Source: Sphingomonas phyllosphaerae (lineage in GTDB: Bacteria; Pseudomonadota; Alphaproteobacteria; Sphingomonadales; Sphingomonadaceae). From it: DNA of 64,000 nucleotides. Location: contig NZ_JAPYKH010000010.1 in assembly GCF_029623345.1 (NCBI RefSeq), forward strand, positions 62,001 to 126,000, read 5' to 3'. The translations under genes were made by a program, and so were the position numbers. Under the pieces are notes generated by a model. It saw only the letters and a program-made list of their open reading frames with translations, was not told where the DNA came from and searched no databases. Every line of letters starts with the position of its first letter. Within the stretch, counting starts at the first letter, position 1. Below, piece by piece: positions 28,165 to 35,898 of this stretch.

Positions 28165-28869
28165 TCAGCTCCGCGCCACCGCCGGGGACAGCTTCAGCTC
28201 ACCCAGCACGCGGTCGAGATGCGCCAGCGCCTCGGGGGTCGGCCCCGGGTACGGCCCCTCGGTCGGCTGGTCGCCGATATAGCCCATGTCGGCCTTGCCC
28301 TCGGGCAGACTGTAATAGCCCGTGACGAAGAGGTAGCGCAGCTTGTCCATGAAGGCGACCGGCGCGACCATCCGCGGTGCGGGCGTTTCCACCATCAGCG
28401 CGTCCATCAGCGTCGTGCGCTGCGCCGGCGCGAGCGCGACGAACGAGCGGCCGCCGAGCGCGCGGCTCTGCGCGTCGAGCCAGGCGAGCCCGGGCAGGAT
28501 CCGCTCGCGGTCGGCGCGCTGCACCGGGTAGGGCGCGCTGACCCACTCGTCGACGAAGGCGGCGACGCCCAACTTGCCCGCGCCCGGCGCGTCGCCCTCG
28601 GGCGGCAGGATGAGGTCGCCCAGCAGGTCGAGCGTGGCGCGCTGCGAGCGGTCGAGCGTCAGCGGCCAGGGCACGCTGGGCTCCATCAGCTTGGGGTCGC
28701 GGCCATAGCCGGGGGCGGGCTTGGCCGCGGGCAGCGCGGGCCAGTCGACCACCGCGAACGGCGGCGCGGCCGCGGCGGCACCGGCCTGCGCCAGTGCGGG
28801 CGGCTCGAACAGCGGCAGAGCGGCCGCGGCGGCGAGCCATTGCAGCGTGGTACGGCGCGATAGCGTCAC
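28165..28869 (-). CDS. Gluconate 2-dehydrogenase subunit 3-type protein
   Basis: 234 residues from GTG 28869, overlapping the upstream gene's stop by four bases (GTGA). Twin-arginine signal: SRRTTLQWLAAAAALPLF. The mature part has the subunit-3 pattern TLDLLGDLILPPEGDAPGAG, VAAFVDEWVSAPYP, GLAWLDAQSRALGG and FVTGYYSLPEGKADMGY. These small periplasmic subunits export and stabilise the GMC flavoprotein encoded just upstream, with which it forms an operon. Confidence 0.85.
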   Translation of the reverse strand: MTLSRRTTLQWLAAAAALPLFEPPALAQAGAAAAAPPFAVVDWPALPAAKPAPGYGRDPKLMEPSVPWPLTLDRSQRATLDLLGDLILPPEGDAPGAGKLGVAAFVDEWVSAPYPVQRADRERILPGLAWLDAQSRALGGRSFVALAPAQRTTLMDALMVETPAPRMVAPVAFMDKLRYLFVTGYYSLPEGKADMGYIGDQPTEGPYPGPTPEALAHLDRVLGELKLSPAVARS

Positions 28870-30599
28870 GCGAGAGCTCCCGTCTTGATCCGTTGCGCCA
28901 GCCGCTCCGAGTTGCGCAGCGCGAGCGCGAGGATGGTCAGCGTCGGATTCTTGTGTGCGCCCGAGGCGAACACCGCGCCGTCCATCAGCACGAGGTTGGG
29001 CACCTCCCACGCCTCGCCGTAGCTGTTCACCACCGAATGGCGCGGACTGTCCCCCATGCGCGCGGTGCCGAGCTCGTGAATGATCTCGCCGCCCGCGGTC
29101 ATGATCTGCTCGACCGGCAGGTCGGGGCTGAGGATCGTCCCGCCGAGCCGCTCGAACACCGCGTGCGCGGAGCGGCGCCCGTGCGCGACCTGGTTGACCT
29201 CGTTCTGCGACCATTTGAACGCGAAGCGCAGCACCGGGATGCCGAACTTGTCCTTCACGCCCGGGTCGATCTCGCAGAACGTGTCCTTGTTGGGGATCAT
29301 CTCGCCGCGCAGCGTGAGCCGCAGCGTCGCGCCCGAGGACTGGCGCACCGCCTGGCGCAGCGCGCTGCCATAAGCGCGCGGCAGCGTCGCGGGCGGCGGG
29401 ATGTCGAAGCGGCCGCCGATCTCGAAATGATAGCCGCGCGCGAAGTCGAGCTCGCCGCGCGCCTGCTCCTTGTACTGCCAGAAGGGGATGTAGATGTGCT
29501 GCCCGCCGATTCCGTCCTCATTGTAGCGCGGACGCCCGGCGAGCTTCGGGATATAGGCGCTGAACGAGGCGCCGGTGGAATCGGTGAGATTGCGCCCCAG
29601 CTCGCCCGAACCGTTGGCCAGACCGCGCCGGTCGGTGCCCGAGTTGAGCAGCAGCCGCGCCGTCTCGCCGGTGCCCGCCGCCAGCACCACCGCGCGCGCG
29701 CTCACTTGGTGGCGCTGCCCGGTCTTGCGGTCGACATACTCTACCCCCGTCGCGCGGCCGTTCGCCCCCGTCAGCACGCGCGCCACCATCGCGTCGGTGA
29801 CAACGCGCAGCCGCCCGGTCGCGCTCGCCTGCGGCAGCAGCGAAGTGGTGGTCTGGAACATCGCGCCGATGGTGCAGCCGCGCGTACACGGAGTCGCGTT
29901 GAAGCAGGCGCTGCGCGGCGCGACGTCGTCGGGCATGTCGCGCGTGAGCACCGCGGTGTGCGCCGCGCGCACCGGGATGCCGATGCTCTCCGCCGCGGCC
30001 TTGATCATCATCTCGGTGACGCGCGGCTTGGGCGGCGGCAGCAGACAGCCGTCGGGCGAGTCGGGGTGGTTCTCCAGCCCGAGCTTGCCGCCGTTGACGC
30101 CGATCATCTTCTCGACGCGATCGTAATAGGGCGCGACGTCGTCGTAGCCGATCGGCCAGTCGACCCCGAGCTTGTCGCGCGAATAAGGCTTGAAGTCGTA
30201 CGGGCCCCAGCGCGGCGAGTGGCGGCCCCAGTGGTTGGTGCGGCCGCCCAGCATGCGCGGGCGGTACCAGCGAAAGTCACTGCCCGGCCGCGAGGTATAG
30301 GGCTCTCCCTCGACCTCCCAGCCGCCGCCCACGGTGGCGTCGAAATAGCCGAACGGCTTGTCCGGCGTGGAGGCACCGCGCAGCGGCGCGTCGCTCTCGG
30401 GCGCGAACATGTTGACCTCGGCCTTGGGGTCATAGTCGCGCCCGGCCTCGAGCATCAGGCAGCGTAGCCCCGATTTGGTGAGGCTGTGCGCCGCCATCGC
30501 GCCGGCGGCACCCGATCCGACGATGATCACGTCGGCGGGCGCGTCGATCGCGCCCGCGCGCACCGGTGCGGCGCCCGCCGCTCGGGCTTGTGTCGACAT
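28866..30599 (-). CDS. GMC-family oxidoreductase (membrane dehydrogenase flavoprotein)
   Basis: 577 residues from ATG 30599, with GGGAGA five bases upstream. FAD site VIIVGSGAAGAMAAHSL at residues ~30-46; MLGGRTNHWGRHSPRW and CTRGCTIGAMFQTTTSLLP in the middle; AVVLAAGTGETARLLLNS; C-terminal GTARMGDSPRHSVVNSYGE with the catalytic histidine region, then NLVLMDGAVFASGAHKNPTLT. Similar to gluconate/sorbitol/glucoside dehydrogenases that pass electrons to a cytochrome c subunit. The subunit-3 gene follows with a four-base overlap, but no multi-heme cytochrome gene is adjacent. Substrate unknown. Confidence 0.9.
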   Translation of the reverse strand: MSTQARAAGAAPVRAGAIDAPADVIIVGSGAAGAMAAHSLTKSGLRCLMLEAGRDYDPKAEVNMFAPESDAPLRGASTPDKPFGYFDATVGGGWEVEGEPYTSRPGSDFRWYRPRMLGGRTNHWGRHSPRWGPYDFKPYSRDKLGVDWPIGYDDVAPYYDRVEKMIGVNGGKLGLENHPDSPDGCLLPPPKPRVTEMMIKAAAESIGIPVRAAHTAVLTRDMPDDVAPRSACFNATPCTRGCTIGAMFQTTTSLLPQASATGRLRVVTDAMVARVLTGANGRATGVEYVDRKTGQRHQVSARAVVLAAGTGETARLLLNSGTDRRGLANGSGELGRNLTDSTGASFSAYIPKLAGRPRYNEDGIGGQHIYIPFWQYKEQARGELDFARGYHFEIGGRFDIPPPATLPRAYGSALRQAVRQSSGATLRLTLRGEMIPNKDTFCEIDPGVKDKFGIPVLRFAFKWSQNEVNQVAHGRRSAHAVFERLGGTILSPDLPVEQIMTAGGEIIHELGTARMGDSPRHSVVNSYGEAWEVPNLVLMDGAVFASGAHKNPTLTILALALRNSERLAQRIKTGALA

Positions 30600-30919
30600 G
30601 ATCTCTCCCACTCCACCCACGCTCGCCGCCCTTCCTAAAGGTCGAGGCAGTCAGCGCAATCCCCTGATCGCGGCGGGATCAGCGAGGGCGGCGCGCGTTG
30701 TCAGCCGGGTAGGGCATCACCCCAGGCCGATGCGCCTGGCGTACTCGGCGCGCTGCGGGTCAATCGCCAGCGCTTCTTGCGCGGCCGCGCACGGGGCGGC
30801 AACCATCGCTGCGCCTGGTCAGAACGCGATCGTTCCGGCCCTGACGCATCCTTTTCGCCGCCCCCTCGTATCCCTCCTGCGGCCGGCATCGCGCCGCGTC
30901 GGTGAACGGGGAGCGCGGG
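30600..30919. promoter_or_regulatory. Divergent intergenic region, 320 bp
   Basis: Separates the leftward GMC gene and the rightward ferritin-like pair, so both promoters must lie here. I see no convincing -35/-10 pair, no RNA gene and no clear coding sequence. Confidence 0.4.
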
Positions 30920-31903
30920 ATGGCGGCGGGCGAGAGACTGATCGAGGCGCATGCGCGCCGCCGCGACGAGCGCCGCGCCTTCTTCCGCGGCGCGGCGACC
31001 GCGGCCGTGCTGGGCGCGGGCGGGCTGATGCTGTCGCGCGAAGCGATCGCGCAGACCGCGCCGAGCGACGTTGATATCCTCAACTTCGCGCTCAATCTCG
31101 AGTATCTCGAGGCGCAATTCTACAGCTACGCGGTCTCCGGCGCGGGGCTGGCGGCGGACCAGCTCAGCGGCACGCAGACGCAGGGGGCGGTGACCGGCGC
31201 GCGCCGCGCCGCGCTGAGCGACCCCGCGGTGATCCAGTACGCGCGCGAGATCGCCGCCGACGAGGTCGCGCACGTCGCCGTGCTGCGCCGCGTGCTCGGC
31301 AGCGCCGCGGTGGCGCAGCCCGCGATCGACCTCTCGACCGCGGTCTTCACCGCCGCTGCCAAGGCCGCCGACATCGACCTCGACGCCAGTGGCGGCGTCT
31401 TCGACCCTTACGCGAATGACGACAATTTCCTGCTCGCCGCCTATCTGTTCGAGGACGTCGGCGTCACCGCCTACAAGGGTGCCGCGCCGCTGCTGAGCGA
31501 CGTCGCGATCGTCGACGCCGCGGCCGGGCTGCTCGCCGCCGAGGCGTTCCACGCCGGGCTGATCCGCAGCGCACTCTACCGCCGCGGCGTCGACGTCGAC
31601 GACCTGCGAGAGAAGGCGGACAAGATCTCGGACGCGCGCGACGACCTCGACGGCGACGACGAGTCGGACGGCCCGCCGCGTCGCGTCGACGACGACGACC
31701 AGGGCATCTCCCCGGTCACCTCGATCTACGGCCGCGCCGCCAATGTCGTCCCCACCGACGGGCGCGGCCTGGTGTTCGGCCGCACCGTCGAGCAGGTCCA
31801 CAACATCGCCTATCTCACCAAGCAGCAGGTCAGCGCGGGCGGCTTCTTCCCGGCGGGGACCAACAATGCCAATGCAGCGCTGCGTCGCTCCGGCGCGAAC
31901 TGA
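30920..31903 (+). CDS. Exported ferritin-like domain protein (first of tandem pair)
   Basis: 327 residues from ATG 30920 (GGGGAG upstream). The N-terminal RRAFFRGAATAAVLGAGGL looks like a Tat signal ending near SREAIAQ. The mature part has the ferritin-like four-helix pattern with Glu and E-x2-H ligands: FALNLEYLEAQFYSYA, EIAADEVAHVAVLR, YLFEDVGVTAYKGAA, GLLAAEAFHAGLIRSALYRRG. An Asp/Arg-rich insertion (~240-270, DDLDGDDESDGPPRRVDDDD) is absent from the next gene. C terminus VVPTDGRGLVFGRT then GGFFPAGTN is shared with it. Iron or manganese storage or oxidative protection outside the cytoplasm is conceivable but unproven. Confidence 0.82.
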   Translation: MAAGERLIEAHARRRDERRAFFRGAATAAVLGAGGLMLSREAIAQTAPSDVDILNFALNLEYLEAQFYSYAVSGAGLAADQLSGTQTQGAVTGARRAALSDPAVIQYAREIAADEVAHVAVLRRVLGSAAVAQPAIDLSTAVFTAAAKAADIDLDASGGVFDPYANDDNFLLAAYLFEDVGVTAYKGAAPLLSDVAIVDAAAGLLAAEAFHAGLIRSALYRRGVDVDDLREKADKISDARDDLDGDDESDGPPRRVDDDDQGISPVTSIYGRAANVVPTDGRGLVFGRTVEQVHNIAYLTKQQVSAGGFFPAGTNNANAALRRSGAN

Positions 31904-31914
31904 GGAGCACGGCG

Positions 31915-32946
31915 ATGAGCGACCCAATCGAGTTCCTCGACCTCATGGAGCGCGCCGAGCAGCAGCGCCAGGCGCGGCGCGGCTTCATCCGGCTGTGCGG
32001 CGGTGCCGCAGCGATGACGGGTGGGCTGGCTTTGCTGTCGGGCTGCGGCGACGACAACGGCGGCTCCTCGCCGACGCCCTCACCCACGCCGACGCCAAGC
32101 GGCGCGATTACCGACGTCACAGTACTCAACTTCGCGCTCCAGCTCGAATATCTCGAGGGTGCCTATTACGCTTATGCAGTGTCGGGCAGCGGCGTCGACG
32201 GCGCGCTGCTCACCGGCATGGGCACGCAGGGCGCGGTGGTGACCGGCAGCGGCGCCGGCGCGGCGCGCGCGGTCGACTTCAGCGACGACGTCGTTGCCGA
32301 ATACGCGCGCGAGATCGCCGCCGACGAGATCGGCCACATCCGCTTCCTGCGCGAGACGCTGGGCAGCGCGCGCGTGGCGCAGCCCGCGATCAACATCTCG
32401 GGCAGTGCGATCGTGGACGTCGCGGGCACCACCGCTGTCGGCGCCTTCACCGCGGCGGCGCGCGCCGCGGGGGTGATCGGCGCGGGCGACATCTTCGACC
32501 CTTATGCCAACGATGAGAGCTTCCTGATCGGCGCCTACCTGCTCACCGACGTCGGCGTCAGCGCTTATCGTGGTGCTGCGAAGCTGCTCACCAACAAGAC
32601 CTATCTCGAGGCGAGCGCGGGCATCCTCGCGGCCGAATGCTACCATGACGCGACGATCCGCGCCGAGCTGTGGCGCCGTGGGCTGACCGTGCCGAGCATT
32701 TACACGCGGGTGAGCCAGATCTCGGCGCTGCGCGACTCGCTCGACGGCGCCGGCGAGACCGACCAGGACATCGGCACGGCGACGGCCGCCAATGTCGTGC
32801 CGACCGACAGCGATGGGCTGGTGCTGGGGCGCAGCGCGGCGCAAGTGCTGAACGTCGTCTTCCAGAGCAGCGCTGCGGTGACGGGCGGCGGCTTCTTCCC
32901 CGCCGGGCTTAACGGCACGCTCCTGACGAGCGGGGCGGGCGGTTGA
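31915..32946 (+). CDS. Exported ferritin-like domain lipoprotein (second of tandem pair)
   Basis: 343 residues, 11 bases after its paralogue. ARRGFIRLCGGAAAMTGGLALLSGC combines a Tat-like RR motif with a lipobox, so a lipoprotein is expected; a Pro/Ser/Thr linker follows. The ferritin-like helices repeat the neighbour's motifs: FALQLEYLEGAYYAYA, EIAADEIGHIRFLRETLG, YLLTDVGVSAYRGAA, GILAAECYHDATIRAELWRRG, and the closing VVPTDSDGLVLGRS and GGGFFPAGLNG. The pair arose by tandem duplication and then diverged in anchoring and in the acidic insertion. Confidence 0.82.
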   Translation: MSDPIEFLDLMERAEQQRQARRGFIRLCGGAAAMTGGLALLSGCGDDNGGSSPTPSPTPTPSGAITDVTVLNFALQLEYLEGAYYAYAVSGSGVDGALLTGMGTQGAVVTGSGAGAARAVDFSDDVVAEYAREIAADEIGHIRFLRETLGSARVAQPAINISGSAIVDVAGTTAVGAFTAAARAAGVIGAGDIFDPYANDESFLIGAYLLTDVGVSAYRGAAKLLTNKTYLEASAGILAAECYHDATIRAELWRRGLTVPSIYTRVSQISALRDSLDGAGETDQDIGTATAANVVPTDSDGLVLGRSAAQVLNVVFQSSAAVTGGGFFPAGLNGTLLTSGAGG

Positions 32947-32989
32947 GCGCGGCGACGCGCGCGTCTTCCGCCGTGCTACGGCGAACGCC

Positions 32990-33032
32990 GGAGCCCAGGG
33001 CGGCATAAACAGCGCTCCTGGCCCTGGGCTCC
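32990..33032. repeat. Intergenic inverted repeat
   Basis: GGAGCCCAGGG (32990-33000) and CCCTGGGCTCC (33022-33032) form a perfect 11-bp inverted repeat. A second small hairpin (CTCCTGCGTGCGCAGGAG) follows at once. It sits in the 184-base gap after the ferritin-like pair and could act as terminator. Confidence 0.55.
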
Positions 33033-33130
33033 TGCGTGCGCAGGAGCACAATGCCGGTTCGAACGCGGCGGTTCAAACCGGACGGATCATGCGCTAGGGC
33101 TAAGCCATTGGTCCGGACCCCGGAGATGAC

Positions 33131-34609
33131 ATGGCCAGCGCCCTCAAGATCGCGCCCGGCGACAGCGTCGCCACCCTGCTAGACGATGCGCGCGCGGGCG
33201 AGACCCTCGCGCTCGCTGGCGCGACGCTGACGCTCGCGCAGGACGTGGCGCGCGGGCACAAGGTCGCGGTCGCCGCGGTCGCGCCGGGCGAGGCCGTGTT
33301 CAAATTCGGCTATCCGATCGGCCATGCCACGGCGCCGATCCGGCCGGGCGAGCACGTCCACTCGCACAACCTCGCCACCGCGCTCGACGCCACGCTCGAC
33401 TACCACTACGCGCCCGCGTCGCCGGCGACGCTGGAGCGCCCGGCGCCAGCGAGCTTTCTCGGCTATCGCCGCGCTGACGGACGCGTGGCGACACGCAACG
33501 AGATCTGGGTGCTGCCGACGGTCGGCTGCGTTGCCCGCACCGCCGAGCGGATCGCGACGCGCGCCGCCGCGCTGGTCGGCGACGCGGTCGACGGCGTCCA
33601 CGCCTTCACCCACCCGCACGGCTGCTCGCAGCTCGGGCAGGACCTGGGCGGGACGCGCGCGATCCTCGCCGCGCTGGCAGCGCATCCCAACGCGGGCGGG
33701 GTACTGATCGTCGGGCTCGGCTGCGAGGAGAACCAGGTCGCCGCGCTGATCGAGGCGATCCCGCCCGCGGCACGCGGCCAGGTGCGCGCGCTCACCGCGC
33801 AGGCGAGCGCAGACGAGGTGGAGGACGGCGTCGCGATCGTCGCCGAGTTGGCCGAGGCGGCGCGCGCGACGCGCACGCCCTGCGCGCTCGGCGAGCTGGT
33901 GCTCGGCGTCAAGTGCGGCGGCTCGGACGGTCTGTCGGGGCTCACCGCCAACCCGCTGGTCGGCCGCATCAGCGACCGCGTCGTCGCGGCGGACGGCAGC
34001 GTGGTCTTCACCGAGATCCCCGAGATCTTCGGTGCCGAGCAGGCGCTGATGGATCGCGCCAGCGACGTGCGCGTGTTCGACGGCATCACCGGGCTGGTCA
34101 ACGGCTTCAAGCGCTACTTCCTCGACCATGGCGAGACGGTCTCGGAGAATCCCTCGCCCGGCAATGTTGCGGGCGGGATCACCACGCTGGAGGAGAAGTC
34201 GCTCGGCGCGGTGCAGAAGGCCGGGCGCGGGCCGATCAGCGACGTGATCGGCTATGGCGCGGCGGCGCGCACGCGCGGGCTGACGCTGCTCGAGGCCCCG
34301 GGCAACGACGCGGTGTCCTCGACCGCGCTGGCCGCCGCGGGCGCGACGGTGATCCTGTTCACCACCGGGCGCGGCACCCCGCTCGGCTTCCCCGTGCCGA
34401 CGGTGAAGATCGCCTCGAACAGTGGCTTGGCGACGCGCAAGCCGGGCTGGATCGACTTCGACGCGGGCGCGGTGCTGGAGCGCGGCTTCGACGCCACCGC
34501 CGACGCGCTGCTGGCGCGCATCGTCGCGATCGCCTCGGGCGAGTCCACCGCGGCCGAGCGCAACGGCGAGCGCGAGATCGCGATCTGGAAGCGCGGCGTG
34601 ACGCTGTGA
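33131..34609 (+). CDS. uxaA: UxaA-family altronate dehydratase
   Basis: 492 residues, ATG with GGAGA four bases upstream. N-terminal SAF domain (~1-95: KIAPGDSVATLL, HKVAVAAVAPGEAVFKFGY) fused to the dehydratase body, as in full-length UxaA/GarD enzymes. Family blocks: FLGYRRADGRVATRNEIWVL, THPHGCSQLGQD, IVGLGCEENQV, LGVKCGGSDGLSGLTANPL, FTEIPEIFGAEQ and NPSPGNVAGGITTLEEKSLG. Converts altronate to 2-keto-3-deoxygluconate in galacturonate breakdown. No uxaC, uxaB or transport gene is adjacent, so a relative acting on another sugar acid is possible. Confidence 0.85.
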   Translation: MASALKIAPGDSVATLLDDARAGETLALAGATLTLAQDVARGHKVAVAAVAPGEAVFKFGYPIGHATAPIRPGEHVHSHNLATALDATLDYHYAPASPATLERPAPASFLGYRRADGRVATRNEIWVLPTVGCVARTAERIATRAAALVGDAVDGVHAFTHPHGCSQLGQDLGGTRAILAALAAHPNAGGVLIVGLGCEENQVAALIEAIPPAARGQVRALTAQASADEVEDGVAIVAELAEAARATRTPCALGELVLGVKCGGSDGLSGLTANPLVGRISDRVVAADGSVVFTEIPEIFGAEQALMDRASDVRVFDGITGLVNGFKRYFLDHGETVSENPSPGNVAGGITTLEEKSLGAVQKAGRGPISDVIGYGAAARTRGLTLLEAPGNDAVSSTALAAAGATVILFTTGRGTPLGFPVPTVKIASNSGLATRKPGWIDFDAGAVLERGFDATADALLARIVAIASGESTAAERNGEREIAIWKRGVTL

Positions 34610-34641
34610 GGGGAGCTCTACTCGCCTGACGTTCTTACCAG

Positions 34642-34780
34642 TCCTCCCCTGCGTGGGGAGGTGTCCGCGCGTCAGCGCTGACGGAGGAGTGTCCCCAATC
34701 GTGAGTCAATTGACGCTCGCTGCCCGAGTCACCGCTCCGTCAGGCCTGCGGCCGGCCACCTCCCCTTACAGTGGAGGATC
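34642..34780. repeat. Intergenic complex repeat with nested inverted arms
   Basis: Outer arms CCTCCCCTGCGTGGGGAGGTG (abridged; from 34642) and CCACCTCCCCTTACAGTGGAGG pair with each other, and inner arms TGACGGAGGAGTG and CACCGCTCCGTCA pair as well. It fills most of the 191-base gap between convergent genes. Confidence 0.55.
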
Positions 34781-34800
34781 AGCCGGAGCCCGCTGAGGAT

Positions 34801-35898
34801 CTACAAGGCGATCCGCTTGCCCGCCACCGCCGCACGCCTCCCCCGCCGCGCCGCGCTCACCCGCGCACGCGTAGTCCAGAAGCCATAGACCGCGAGGCTG
34901 CCGAGTAGCGCCAGCGCCAGCCCCGAGGCGGTGATCGCCAGCTTCCACGCCAGACCGCCGACCTTGGCCGCGTGAAGCGGGTAAAGCTTCTCGCGCATGC
35001 GCTCGTGCGCCCCGCCGGCCGTGGGGTCGGCGACGCCGACGATCGCGAGCGTCGCCGGGTCGGCGTAGACGAAGGTGCGCCCGTTCGGCGTCCATTCGAA
35101 CGGCTGTCGCAGCCGCAGCGCCAGCGGCGCGCCCGTGCCGCGCGGCCATTGCACCCGCTGCAGTTCCGCTCCGCGGAAGCGTCGCGTCGCCGCCGCGAGC
35201 AGCGGGGCGAAGCGCATAGGCGCCGCCGTCGGCGCAACGGTCGTCGCCAACTTGGGCGGCTGCGCCCGATCGCTCGCGCCTAGCGGCGCCAGCAGCAGCC
35301 GCTCCACCGTCGGCAGCGCCATCATCGTGCCGGTGAGCAGGGACACTGCGAGCAGCGGTGCGGTCAGCACGCCGAGGTCCCGGTGATGGTGGACGATCGC
35401 GCCCGAGGTCATCCGCGCCGGCCACAGCCGCGGGCGGAAGCGCGCGCGCGTGCGCCACCACAGCACCACGCCGCTCACCACCAGCACCAGCCCGACCAGC
35501 GCCGCGACGCCGTTCACCGTCTCGCCTGCCTCGCCGAGCAGCAGCCGGTGGTGGAGGTCGAACAGCAGCAGCTCGGGCCGCTGCCACGCGCTCGACCAGC
35601 GCGCCACCACCTCGCCGCTCTGGCTCAGATAGGCGCCACCGCCGTCGCGGAACACGACCTGGTGCACGCCTAGTCCTTCCCCCGCGAGCGTCACGCGATC
35701 GAGCGGTCGCGCGCCCGCCGCAAGCATGTCGAGCACGCGCGCCAGCGCCGCCGGGTCGCGCGACACCGCGTCGCCGGCGTGCGGCACGAACGTCAACCGG
35801 TCGCGCCACACCAGCAGCGCGCCGGTTGCGCCGAGCAGCGCGAGCAGCGCGCCGACGATCGCGCCGACCCAGCGGTGCAGCAGCGTCAGCGCGCGCAT
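34801..35898 (-). CDS. PepSY-associated transmembrane protein
   Basis: 365 residues; ATG overlaps the upstream receptor stop (TGATG). Four membrane helices: [67 protein letters not shown], and WKLAITASGLALALLGSLAVYGF. Conserved LHRWVG, DLHHRLLLG and REKLYPLHAAKVGG histidines resemble the PepSY_TM iron-uptake proteins that sit with TonB siderophore receptors and may reduce Fe3+-siderophore in the inner membrane. Co-translated with the receptor, which supports a role in iron uptake. Confidence 0.85.
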   Translation of the reverse strand: MRALTLLHRWVGAIVGALLALLGATGALLVWRDRLTFVPHAGDAVSRDPAALARVLDMLAAGARPLDRVTLAGEGLGVHQVVFRDGGGAYLSQSGEVVARWSSAWQRPELLLFDLHHRLLLGEAGETVNGVAALVGLVLVVSGVVLWWRTRARFRPRLWPARMTSGAIVHHHRDLGVLTAPLLAVSLLTGTMMALPTVERLLLAPLGASDRAQPPKLATTVAPTAAPMRFAPLLAAATRRFRGAELQRVQWPRGTGAPLALRLRQPFEWTPNGRTFVYADPATLAIVGVADPTAGGAHERMREKLYPLHAAKVGGLAWKLAITASGLALALLGSLAVYGFWTTRARVSAARRGRRAAVAGKRIAL

